Below the pieces are notes generated by a model. The model had not been told where the DNA came from. It saw nothing but the letters and a program-made list of their open reading frames with translations, and ran no database searches. This document shows, in pieces, positions 6,398 to 12,788 of a DNA stretch of 12,792 nucleotides. Each line of letters starts with the position of its first letter. Within the stretch, counting starts at the first letter, position 1. Made by a program: the position numbers and the translations under genes. Origin of the DNA: an uncultured Eubacteriales bacterium (GTDB taxonomy: Bacteria; Bacillota; Clostridia; Oscillospirales; Oscillospiraceae); assembly GCA_900544295.1 (NCBI GenBank), contig UQUO01000055.1:1-12792 (forward strand). The letters are read 5' to 3'.

Positions 6398-6405
6398 CAC
6401 CTCCC
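6398..6405 (-). promoter_or_regulatory. Ribosome binding site deciding a TTG start of the kinase
   Basis: GGGAGGTG lies six bases upstream of TTG 6391. The alternative GTG start at 6400 is inside this very motif, so the TTG is favoured. Confidence 0.6.
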
Positions 6406-6407
6406 GC

Positions 6408-7289
6408 TCAGTTCTCGGAATAGAGCATGGACCTGGTGAAGCTCAGCGCCTGTTTGAGGTCCTCGTCCAAACGGGCGTCGGAATCAGGGCGGGTGAGATC
6501 ATGCCAGACTCTTATGGCGTCCGCCACCTCGCCGCCGGAGCGGACGAAGGGCTCCATGACGACGGGACCGTCGTAGCCTATGTCACGCAGGGCGGCGCCG
6601 ATGTCAGCCCAGGGCATGTGGCCCTTGCCGGGTACGCGGCGGTTGCACTCGCCGATGTGAAAGTGGCCCACGGCGGCGCCCGCGCGGCGGATGGCGGCGC
6701 CTATGTCGTCCTCCTCTATGTTCATGTGGAAGACGTCCAGCAGGAGCTTTACATTCCCGCGCCCCAGCTCGGTTATGTAGGCCAGCGCGCCGTCCACGTC
6801 GTTGAAGACGAAGTTCTCGTAGCGGTTCACCACCTCCAGGTTCAGCTGTATGCCCCGGGAGGCGGCCTCGTCGGCTATGACGGCCATGCTCTCAAGGCTG
6901 TATTCGCGCGTCCTGGCCGGTTCCGCGCCCGCGTTGGTGTAGTCCAGGGCGGGCCAGTAGGAGTAGAGTATGCCGCCCAGGCGGCTGCTGCCTATGAGAG
7001 CCATGCGGTCAAAAAGCCGCTTGGCCGTGTCTATGCCCCTGGCCCGCACGGCGGGGTCGGCGGAGCCTGTGTCGCAGTCCTTTGACATGCCGTGGCAGGC
7101 GTTCACGCCCATGCCGAGGCCGTCCGCCGTGCGCCTCAGCTCGCGCAGCTCCTCCTCGCCGGAGTCCAGCAGGCTGCCGCCGGATATCTCAAGCAGGTCG
7201 AAGCCCAGCGCCGAAGCCCTGCGGCATGCGGCGGCAAGGTCCGCCTTCCATTCGTGCTGCCAATAGGCATAGTGTATTCCGTATTTCAT
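6408..7289 (-). CDS. D-allulose (D-psicose)/D-tagatose 3-epimerase-like enzyme
   Basis: A 293-residue TIM-barrel enzyme that should epimerise free ketoses at C3 using a divalent metal. The N-terminus MKYGIHYAYW and the run LLLDVFHMNIEEDDIGAAIR closely match characterised clostridial D-psicose 3-epimerases as I remember them. The four metal and catalytic residues fall at the same positions as in those enzymes: Glu152 (NLEVVNRYEN), Asp185, His211 (GHFHIGECNR) and Glu246 (VVMEPFVR), with Arg217 for substrate phosphate-free ketose binding. ATG 7289 follows GAGGTG. It lies between the nucleoside-hydrolase-like gene (30-base gap) and the kinase. The natural substrate could be allulose, tagatose, ribulose or a heptulose. 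Family assignment is firm; substrate is not. Confidence 0.92.
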   Translation of the reverse strand: MKYGIHYAYWQHEWKADLAAACRRASALGFDLLEISGGSLLDSGEEELRELRRTADGLGMGVNACHGMSKDCDTGSADPAVRARGIDTAKRLFDRMALIGSSRLGGILYSYWPALDYTNAGAEPARTREYSLESMAVIADEAASRGIQLNLEVVNRYENFVFNDVDGALAYITELGRGNVKLLLDVFHMNIEEDDIGAAIRRAGAAVGHFHIGECNRRVPGKGHMPWADIGAALRDIGYDGPVVMEPFVRSGGEVADAIRVWHDLTRPDSDARLDEDLKQALSFTRSMLYSEN

Positions 7290-7319
7290 GCTTTCACCTC
7301 AAAACTTTACCCTTGCGTA

Positions 7320-7955
7320 TCAGGCGAACACCTCAAAGAGATGCTCGAAGAATTTATCCCCGTCCACATCCCAGGCGACCTGGTGCGGGCCTGCGGGGTC
7401 TTCGCGGAAGATGGTCATGCCGCCGAGCAGGCGGCTGTCCAGCACGCGGATGAAATCGTCCCGTTCCATGGCGCTCAGGCTTTCGGTGACCACGTCGTGC
7501 CTTTGGTGTGTGGGTGAGCCGCAGAGCAGATAGAGCCCGTCCAGCAGCTCCGGCAGCTCCGGGTCCATGGCGAAGAGCAGGCCCAGATTCGTCATGGGCG
7601 CCACGGCCAGCAGCGTGACCTCGCCCGGGTTCTCGCGGATGACCTTCTGCATAAAGGGTATGGCGGTGTTCGGGGCGAAGCCCGTGTCGTGCTCATAGTG
7701 GGGGAGTATGGCCGCCTGAGGCGCCGTCGTCTCCATCTGGGGTATGAGCAGCGGCCTCTCGCAGCCGGCGTGGATGGGGACTTTTTTGCCCGCCGCGCGG
7801 CACAGGACGCTCGCCATCTCCGCGCGCTTTATGCTCTCGCCGCAGGAAGTGGTTATGCCCACGAGCTCGCACTCTGGGTTGGCCAGCAGATAGGCCAGGG
7901 CTATGGCGTCGTCTATTTCCGTGCCGATGTCGAAGTCTAGAAGTACTTTTTTCAC
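7320..7955 (-). CDS. Nucleoside-hydrolase-like protein lacking a central segment
   Basis: A 211-residue member of the inosine-uridine nucleoside hydrolase family, whose members cleave N-glycosidic bonds of nucleosides. The N-terminal calcium/ribose motif is DFDIGTEIDDAIAL (Asp7, Asp9, Asp15, Asp16), and VAPMTNLGLLF (118-128) is also conserved. From about residue 146 the sequence jumps from LYLLCGS to RHDVVTES, apparently the C-terminal HDP region, and then to the normal C-terminal strand and helix (VAWDVDGDKFFEHLFEVF). Usual length is about 300-320, so about 85 residues with the NxxxDPEAA substrate-binding block seem missing. Catalysis is doubtful. GTG 7955 follows AGGAGG by seven bases. It lies between the ABC permease and the epimerase in the sugar operon. 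It may be a decayed gene, a noncatalytic binder, or an assembly collapse. Confidence 0.8.
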   Translation of the reverse strand: MKKVLLDFDIGTEIDDAIALAYLLANPECELVGITTSCGESIKRAEMASVLCRAAGKKVPIHAGCERPLLIPQMETTAPQAAILPHYEHDTGFAPNTAIPFMQKVIRENPGEVTLLAVAPMTNLGLLFAMDPELPELLDGLYLLCGSPTHQRHDVVTESLSAMERDDFIRVLDSRLLGGMTIFREDPAGPHQVAWDVDGDKFFEHLFEVFA

Positions 7956-7977
7956 TTTGAGGCCTCCTGTGCGCGAA

Positions 7978-8958
7978 TCAGCGGTCGCGCTTTTTCTTGA
8001 AGTAATCTATGAGCACCGCGATGAGCAGCACGGCGCCCTTGACGACGTACTGCCAGGCGGAGTTGAAGCCCATGAGGTTCATGCCGTTGCTCAGGACGCC
8101 GATTATCATGGCGCCTATTACGGAGCCGGCCAGACGGCCCACGCCGCCCGTCATGCTGGTGCCGCCGAGGACGACGGCCGCAATGGCGTCCATCTCGTAG
8201 CCCTCGCCGGAGGTGTAGAGCCCGGCGCTGGTGCGCGCGGCGTTGAGGATGCCGGCGATGGCAGCAAAGAGCCCGACCAGCACGTAGACCGTAAGCTTCA
8301 CCCGGCGGACGTTTATGCCGGTGAAAAGCGCGGCCTGCTCGTTGTCGCCCACGGCATAGATATGGCGGCCGAACTTTGTGCGGTTCAGTATGAACCAGGT
8401 GACGAGGCAGAGGACGACGATATATATTATTTGTATGGGGACGACGCCGAACAGCTTGCCGCTGCCAATATACGAGAAGACGTCGTCCGTTATGAGTATG
8501 GTGCTGCTGTCGGTGTAGAGCCGGACTATGCCGCGCCCCACATACATGGTGGCCAGGGTCACGATAAAGGGCGGGATGTTGGTCCGGGATATCACAAGCC
8601 CGTTCACCGCACCGAAGACCGCGCCCGAGGCCAGGCCTATGGCTATCGCCGCATAGACGGGCAGCCCGTTATTTGTCATGAGGCCGCCCACGAGGCAGCC
8701 CGAAATGGCTATGACCGAGCCGACCGAGAGGTCGATGCCGCCAATGAGTATCGCCATTGTCAGGCCGCAGGCGAGGACGATGTTCACGGTTATCTGCCTT
8801 GCTATGTTGAACAGGTTGCTGGGGGCGAGGAACTTTTCGGAGACCCCGGGGATGACCGAGAGCAGCACGAATATCAGCGCAAAAGCGCCGAAAACGCCCA
8901 GAAGTTCCCTTATCCCTCTCAACTTCCCGCCGAGCCGGGCCTTTTTTGTCTTTTCCAT
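7978..8958 (-). CDS. CUT2-family sugar ABC transporter permease (RbsC-like)
   Basis: A 326-residue membrane permease with about eight to ten hydrophobic helices. GGIDLSVGS (73-81) and the cytoplasmic loop NRTKFGRHIYAVGDNEQAALFTGI (about 192-215), which contacts the ATPase, are the RbsC/BPD_transp_2 signatures. A second conserved stretch, VVLGGTSMTGGVGRLAGSVIGA, follows. Length is normal for the family. ATG 8958 was chosen over upstream codons because AGGGAGAGG precedes it and the family's N-terminus starts here. The ATPase gene ends 13 bases upstream and the nucleoside-hydrolase-like gene starts 22 bases after the stop. Substrates of this family are pentoses, rare ketoses, galactose, autoinducer-2 and related sugars; the neighbours suggest a ketose or nucleoside-related sugar. 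Confidence 0.93.
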   Translation of the reverse strand: MEKTKKARLGGKLRGIRELLGVFGAFALIFVLLSVIPGVSEKFLAPSNLFNIARQITVNIVLACGLTMAILIGGIDLSVGSVIAISGCLVGGLMTNNGLPVYAAIAIGLASGAVFGAVNGLVISRTNIPPFIVTLATMYVGRGIVRLYTDSSTILITDDVFSYIGSGKLFGVVPIQIIYIVVLCLVTWFILNRTKFGRHIYAVGDNEQAALFTGINVRRVKLTVYVLVGLFAAIAGILNAARTSAGLYTSGEGYEMDAIAAVVLGGTSMTGGVGRLAGSVIGAMIIGVLSNGMNLMGFNSAWQYVVKGAVLLIAVLIDYFKKKRDR

Positions 8959-8971
8959 GTCGCCTCTCCCT

Positions 8972-10475
8972 TCAGCCGCGCTGCCTGAATTCCTGCGTGG
9001 CAAGCTGCATTATGGTTTCCTGGTCGAATTCTGTTCTTTCAAGCGTGCCGGCGGTCTTGCCGTCCGACATGACCATGATCCTGTCGCATACGTTCAAAAG
9101 CTCGGCCAGCTCCGAGGATACGAATACGACGGACATGCCCCCCGCGGTGAGCTCGCCCATGAGCTGATAGATGTCCTGTTTGGTGTTCACGTCCACGCCC
9201 CTCGTCGGCTCGTCCAGCAGGAGAATGTCCGTGGTGCTGGCCAGCCAGCGGCTTATCAGCACCTTTTGCTGGTTTCCGCCGCTCAGGTAGCCGACTATCT
9301 GGTCCAGACTGGTTATGCGCGTTTTGAGGGCCTGGGCGTACTCGGCTGAGATCTGCTCCTCCCTGCGTTTGTCGCAGCGCAGGGCGCGGATGAAACGGTC
9401 AAGGACATTGATCGTGGTATTAAACTTGATGTTCTGCTTGAGAAAGAGCCCGTCGCGCTTCCGGTCCTCGCAGACGTAGCCGAGGCCGCCCTTTATGGCT
9501 TCCCAGGGAGCGCGGAAGTGTACGCTCTCGCCGTGTACGAAGACCTCGCCGGAGACACGGCGGGAAAGGCCGAATACACACTGCAAGGCTTCGCTGCGCC
9601 CCGCGCCCACGAGACCCGAGACGCCGAGTATCTCTCCGCGGCGCAGGCTGAAGGAGACGTCCTTCGCCAGCCCGCCGTCCGAGAGGTGTTCCACGCGCAG
9701 GACCTCTTCGTCCTTTATGTCCCTGTCCGAGCGGGCATAGAAATGCTCCACGTCGCGCCCGACCATCATGGCGATGAGCCCGTCCTCCGTCGCCTCGGCG
9801 GTCTCCTGGGTGCCTGCGCAGACGCCGTCGCGCAGGACGGTTATCCTGTCTGAAAGCGCGAAGATATCGTTCAGCCGGTGCGAGATGAGGATGATGCCGA
9901 CATTTTGCTTCTTTAGGCTGCGTATGAGCTCAAAGAGCCGTTCGGCCTCGTGCTCGGACAGGGAAGAGGTCGGCTCGTCCATGGCTATGACCTTGGCGTT
10001 GAAGGAGATGGCCCTTATGATCTCTACCATCTGCTGCTGCGCTATCGTGAGGCGTTCCAGACGGGTGTCCGGCTCGAAGTCCAGGCCGAAGTCGGCCAGC
10101 AGCTCCCGCGCGCGCCGGTTCTGGGCCTTTTTGTCCACCGTCCAGAAGGTCTTGCCCAGTTCCCGGCCCATAAAAAGGTTCTCGGCTATCGAGAGGTGGG
10201 GCATGAGCATCAGCTCCTGGTGTATGATGCTGACCCCGTGCTTCTGCGCATCAAGCGCGCCGGTGAAGCTCTGTTTCTCTCCGGAAATGCAGATCTCACC
10301 GCCGTCGGGCTGGTAGATGCCGCCGAGTATCTTGACCAGCGTGGATTTGCCCGCGCCGTTTTCGCCCAACAGGGCGTGTACCTCGCCAGCACGAACGCTG
10401 AAGTTGACGTCGTGCAGCACCTTGTTTTTTGGCAAAGCTCTTGGAGGTGTTCTTCATGTCCAAAAGTGGCTCCAA
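8972..10475 (-). CDS. CUT2-family sugar ABC transporter ATPase (RbsA-like), frameshifted near the start
   Basis: Tandem ATPase of the RbsA type, about 500 residues once corrected. First half: Walker A GENGAGKST, Q-loop HQELML, degenerate signature LTIAQQQ, Walker B VIAMDEPTSSLSE, H-loop ISHRL. Second half: degenerate Walker A GLVGAGRSE, signature LSGGNQQKV, Walker B ILLLDEPTRGVD and VSSEL. The uninterrupted frame begins only at TTG 10435, without a ribosome binding site and without the first strand. Upstream, in another frame, TTG 10475 follows GGGAGG (10489-10484) by eight bases and encodes EPLLDMKNTSKSFAK, the expected RbsA N-terminus. The two parts join if one A is removed from the A6 run at 10430-10425. 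So the gene carries a one-base insertion, real or from sequencing. It sits between the binding-protein gene and the permease gene. Confidence 0.88.
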
Positions 10476-10522
10476 ACTCTGCGCCTCCCATCGCTGTGAA
10501 TCTTGCTGTCCTGGCGTCTGCA

Positions 10523-10540
10523 GAGACGGCGGACCGTCTC
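10523..10540 (-). other. Intercistronic hairpin between binding-protein and ATPase genes
   Basis: GAGACGG and CCGTCTC form a perfect seven-base stem around a four-base loop, with no following T-run. It lies just after the binding-protein stop codon. Such hairpins often protect the 3' end of the binding-protein message or partly terminate transcription so that the binding protein is made in excess. Confidence 0.5.
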
Positions 10541-10568
10541 CGCGGACACTGTTTTTAGATATCTGGAC

Positions 10569-11324
10569 TTACTGCCAGTCGCTGCCGGCGTATTCCTCGA
10601 TGTTGGCGGGAGAGATTATGAAGGCGTCGATGAGGTATTCGCTCTCAAGCTCCTCGCCGGCGAGATACTGATATGCCAGCTCGCAGATGGTCTCGCCCAT
10701 CTTGATGGGCTGCTGGGCGGAGGTGGCGCGCCAGACGCCCTCCTCGCCGTCGGCCAGCATCTTGGCCTTGGCCTCGGGGCCTCCGTTGACGCTGCAGAGG
10801 TCCACGTCGGCGCCGGCGCCGGTTATGGCGCTGTAGGCGCCCAGGGCGCCGGCGGCGTAGTTGTCGGTGGCGCAGAAGGTCTCGACGGTGCTCATGTCGG
10901 TGCAGGCGGAGTCGAAGTTGATGACGGGGATGCCGGCCTCCTCCAGCAGATTGAGGCAGGAGGTGGCGGTGTCGGCGTCAACGGGGTTGAAGAAGACCAG
11001 GTCGCAGCCCTGGGCTATGAAGTCCTCTATGATGTCCACCTGGCCGGCGGCGTTGCCGTGCTCGCCCTCGACGAAGATGAGCTCGTCGCCCTCGTTCATC
11101 ACGTTGAGCACGCCCTCTTCAACGGCGTCCCAGAAGGAGGCCTCGCCCATGGTGGTCAGGCCGAACTTGTAGCCGCCCTCGGTCTCGCCGGCGCCGGCGG
11201 TCTCGACGGGGTCCGCGCTCTCGGCGGCGGGGGGTTCGCTGGTCTCGCTCTCCTGCGTGCCGCAGCCCGCGAAGAGGCAGAGGACCATGAGTGCGCTCAG
11301 CAGCAGCGCGATGTACTTTTTCAT
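10569..11324 (-). CDS. Sugar-binding lipoprotein (RbsB-like), shortened by an internal deletion
   Basis: A 251-residue substrate-binding protein of the CUT2 transporter. The lipobox LFAGC gives lipidated Cys21, followed by a Ser/Glu/Pro/Ala linker to about 50. The first Rossmann-like lobe is normal (YKFGLTTMGEASFWDAVEEG through GIPVINFDSACTDMSTVETFCATDN, about 52-155). Then CATDNYAAG runs straight into ALGAYSAI, which resembles the DDMALGALxAI helix normally about 85-90 residues later, and on to NGGPEAKAK and TSAQQPIKMG near the C-terminus. Family members are about 310-340 residues long, so most of the second lobe's core appears missing and ligand binding is doubtful. ATG 11324 follows AAGGAAGG; upstream in-frame codons (to 11453) cross the promoter. 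It is the first gene of the LacI-controlled operon. Confidence 0.85.
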   Translation of the reverse strand: MKKYIALLLSALMVLCLFAGCGTQESETSEPPAAESADPVETAGAGETEGGYKFGLTTMGEASFWDAVEEGVLNVMNEGDELIFVEGEHGNAAGQVDIIEDFIAQGCDLVFFNPVDADTATSCLNLLEEAGIPVINFDSACTDMSTVETFCATDNYAAGALGAYSAITGAGADVDLCSVNGGPEAKAKMLADGEEGVWRATSAQQPIKMGETICELAYQYLAGEELESEYLIDAFIISPANIEEYAGSDWQ

Positions 11325-11357
11325 TTTTTCTACCTTCCTTTTCATTTTCATATTTTT

Positions 11358-11374
11358 CTTCGGCTTGGCCGAAG
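11358..11374 (-). other. Hairpin at the transcription start of the sugar operon
   Basis: On the minus strand CTTCGGC, CAA, GCCGAAG form a perfect seven-base stem overlapping the predicted start point near 11367. It is followed by A residues, not T residues, so it is not a normal terminator for the operon. It may be a second operator or a 5' mRNA structure. Confidence 0.35.
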
Positions 11375-11402
11375 TTATCACAGAGTAATCGTTTTCCCAC
11401 AA
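11374..11402 (-). promoter_or_regulatory. Promoter of the sugar transport operon
   Basis: TTGTGG (11402-11397), 17 bases, then GATAAC (11379-11374), preceded by TGT as a TGn extension. The start point would be near 11367. The spacer is almost entirely a LacI-type operator, so repressor binding would block RNA polymerase directly. Confidence 0.55.
11381..11400. promoter_or_regulatory. LacI-type operator A (sugar operon promoter)
   Basis: GAGTAATCGTTTTCCCA shares 16 of 17 bases with operator B. It is centred at 11390/11391, between the -35 and -10 boxes. The centre is CG, as in most LacI-family sites. Confidence 0.7.
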
Positions 11403-11429
11403 AAAGAAAACAAAACCGGGCGGCCGGGT

Positions 11430-11449
11430 ATGAGTAATCGTTTTCTCAT
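11430..11449. promoter_or_regulatory. LacI-type operator B
   Basis: ATGAGTAATC/GTTTTCTCAT is an imperfect palindrome with 8 of 10 half-site matches and perfect outer ATGAG/CTCAT arms. It is centred exactly 50 bp upstream of operator A, close to five helical turns, which would allow cooperative binding on one face. Confidence 0.75.
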
Positions 11450-11459
11450 CCAATCATTC

Positions 11460-11483
11460 CTCCGCCCGGCGCTGCGGGCGGAG
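11460..11483 (-). terminator. Hairpin after the LacI gene (weak terminator)
   Basis: CTCCGCCCG and CGGGCGGAG form a perfect nine-base GC stem with a six-base loop, seven bases after the LacI stop codon. No T-run follows on the minus strand, so termination may be partial or the hairpin may mainly protect the message end. Confidence 0.5.
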
Positions 11484-11489
11484 AGAATC

Positions 11490-12491
11490 TCAGGTGGTCT
11501 GGCGGCGTATGAGCTCCACGGGGAAGACCTTGATATATTCGCTGTCGCCAAGGCCGGATATCATGTCCACGATGGCGTCCGCCGTGTAGTCGCCAATGGC
11601 GCCGAAGTCCTGCCGCACGGTGGTGAAGGGCTGATAGCAGAGGTAGGAGACGGAGATGTCGTCAAAACCGGTCACGCGCACGTGGCCCGGGACAGCCAGC
11701 CCGTTTTTCCTCAGCGCGTCTATGGCGCCGGAGGCCAGCCAATCCGTCTGGCAGCAGAGGGCGTCGAAGTCTGTGCCCTCCCGTATAAGCCGCTCTGTGG
11801 CGGCATAGGCGGCCTCATAGCTGATGGATCTTGGCTTGATGATCAGCCTGGGGTCGGGCTCGGTGCCGAACTCTCGCAGGGCGCGCTCGTAGCCGCGCAG
11901 GCGTTCGTTCATGACGTAGGTGCCGTAGCGCTCGGTTATCACGGCGACGCGGCGGCTGCCCTGCTCCAGCATTTCCCTCGTGGCGAGATAGCCGCCCTGT
12001 TCATTGTCGGAGGAGACAAAGCGGGTTTTTGGACGGGGAGAATCTTCGGGCCTGCGGTCGATATAAACCGTGGGGATGTCCTTGAGCATGTCGCCCTCCA
12101 CGGAACGGCTGCCGTTGATGTACACGACGCCGCTGACGCTCTGAGCCCGCAGGTATTTAAGGCACTTTTTCTCCGTGGCCATGGATTCGTTGGTGTTGTA
12201 GATGACTACGGGGTAATCGTGCTCAAAGAGCCGGTTCTGAATACGCTGGATGAGCTTTGAAAAAAACTCATTCGTAATGTCTGGCACGATTATGCCGACG
12301 ATTTGGCCGCGGTTGAGCCGCAGGCCGCGCGCGAGCTGGTTGGGAGAGTAGCCGTATTCCTCTATTATCCTGAGGACGCGCTCCTCCGTATCTTTGGAAT
12401 ACCTTCCGTTTTTGTTCATTACTCGCGAGACTGTTGCGGGAGAAACATTTGCCTTCTCCGCGATCTCTCGGAGGGAAATGTTTGGTTTCAT
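11490..12491 (-). CDS. LacI-family transcriptional regulator of the sugar operon
   Basis: A 333-residue repressor of normal length. The N-terminal helix-turn-helix ISLREIAEKANVSPATVSRV is followed by the hinge region YSPNQLARGLR (about 47-57). The periplasmic-binding-protein-like sensor domain starts with VGIIVPDITNEFFSKLI and contains VYIDRRPE, SSDNEQGGYLATREML and the late GFDDISVSYL motif. It should bind DNA as a dimer and release it, or bind more tightly, when a sugar or sugar phosphate binds. ATG 12491 was chosen because the upstream in-frame GTG 12533 falls at the predicted transcription start. The ribosome binding site (GGGGGC) is weak, fitting low repressor levels. The gene is transcribed toward the sugar operon, and matching operators occur at both promoters. 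Confidence 0.93.
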   Translation of the reverse strand: MKPNISLREIAEKANVSPATVSRVMNKNGRYSKDTEERVLRIIEEYGYSPNQLARGLRLNRGQIVGIIVPDITNEFFSKLIQRIQNRLFEHDYPVVIYNTNESMATEKKCLKYLRAQSVSGVVYINGSRSVEGDMLKDIPTVYIDRRPEDSPRPKTRFVSSDNEQGGYLATREMLEQGSRRVAVITERYGTYVMNERLRGYERALREFGTEPDPRLIIKPRSISYEAAYAATERLIREGTDFDALCCQTDWLASGAIDALRKNGLAVPGHVRVTGFDDISVSYLCYQPFTTVRQDFGAIGDYTADAIVDMISGLGDSEYIKVFPVELIRRQTT

Positions 12492-12513
12492 GACTGATAA
12501 GCCCCCGTTGCCT

Positions 12514-12533
12514 ATGAGAAATCGTTTCCTCAC
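12514..12533. promoter_or_regulatory. LacI-type operator C (autoregulation)
   Basis: ATGAGAAATC/GTTTCCTCAC shares the GAG-AATCGTTT-CTCA core of operators A and B and has 7 of 10 palindromic matches. It covers about +1 to +20 of the LacI transcript, so the repressor would block its own gene. Confidence 0.7.
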
Positions 12534-12540
12534 TGATTAT

Positions 12541-12570
12541 TTTATACAACTTTGGCGGATGAGTTGTCAA
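12541..12570 (-). promoter_or_regulatory. Promoter of the LacI gene
   Basis: Perfect -35 TTGACA (12570-12565), an 18-base spacer, and -10 TATAAA (12546-12541). The start point would be near 12534, immediately upstream of operator C. Confidence 0.75.
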
Positions 12571-12687
12571 TGGCAATTAAGATTTCCGGGGCGCCGGATC
12601 GGAGGATTCAGAGTTTCATTCAAAACTGTGCAGGCATATTTGTGGGATTTTAATAAGGCAAATGGAAGATCCTTGTCCCGCTTTTGT

Positions 12688-12711
12688 AAAAAGCAGGCAC
12701 GGAATGTGCCT
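12688..12711 (-). terminator. Terminator of a minus-strand gene beyond the window
   Basis: On the minus strand AGGCAC, ATTCC, GTGCCT form a six-base stem followed by GCTTTTT. It would end transcripts arriving from the right. The rest of the gene-free stretch 12571-12749 shows no coding sequence or other feature that I can support. Confidence 0.55.
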
Positions 12712-12749
12712 TAAGCCCAAAGAAAGGCGCTTATTTGGGGGCAAGTATT

Positions 12750-12788
12750 CCGCGCGCTGCGGCGCGCGGCCAGGGGCGCGGCCCCTGG
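12750..12788. repeat. Two adjacent perfect GC hairpins (possible dispersed intergenic repeat)
   Basis: CCGCGCGC/GCGCGCGG with loop TGCG (12750-12769) is followed at once by CCAGGGGC/GCCCCTGG with loop GCG (12770-12788), then ACCC at the window edge. The CCAGGGGC...GCCCCTGGACCC block resembles GC-rich palindromic intergenic repeats I recall from gut clostridial genomes. It may continue beyond the window. Confidence 0.5.

Noticed and set aside
10421..10435. Programmed ribosomal frameshift in the ABC ATPase gene
   Set aside because: Only six As, no stimulatory hairpin or internal ribosome binding site, and the family is not known for it. A mutation or sequencing error is simpler.
11325..11380. 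Riboswitch upstream of the binding-protein gene
   Set aside because: The leader is only about 43 bases with a single small hairpin at the start point, too short for known sugar or metabolite riboswitches. LacI operators explain the regulation.
11460..11483. CRISPR-like or phage attachment repeat
   Set aside because: It is a single GC hairpin just after the LacI stop codon, with no repeat spacing and no integrase nearby.
10503..12260. Plus-strand open frame of 585 codons opposite the binding protein and LacI genes
   Set aside because: It is antisense to two well-recognised genes, crosses their promoters and operators, and its product is low-complexity Gly/Ala/Val sequence with no motif. It is a by-product of GC-rich codon bias.
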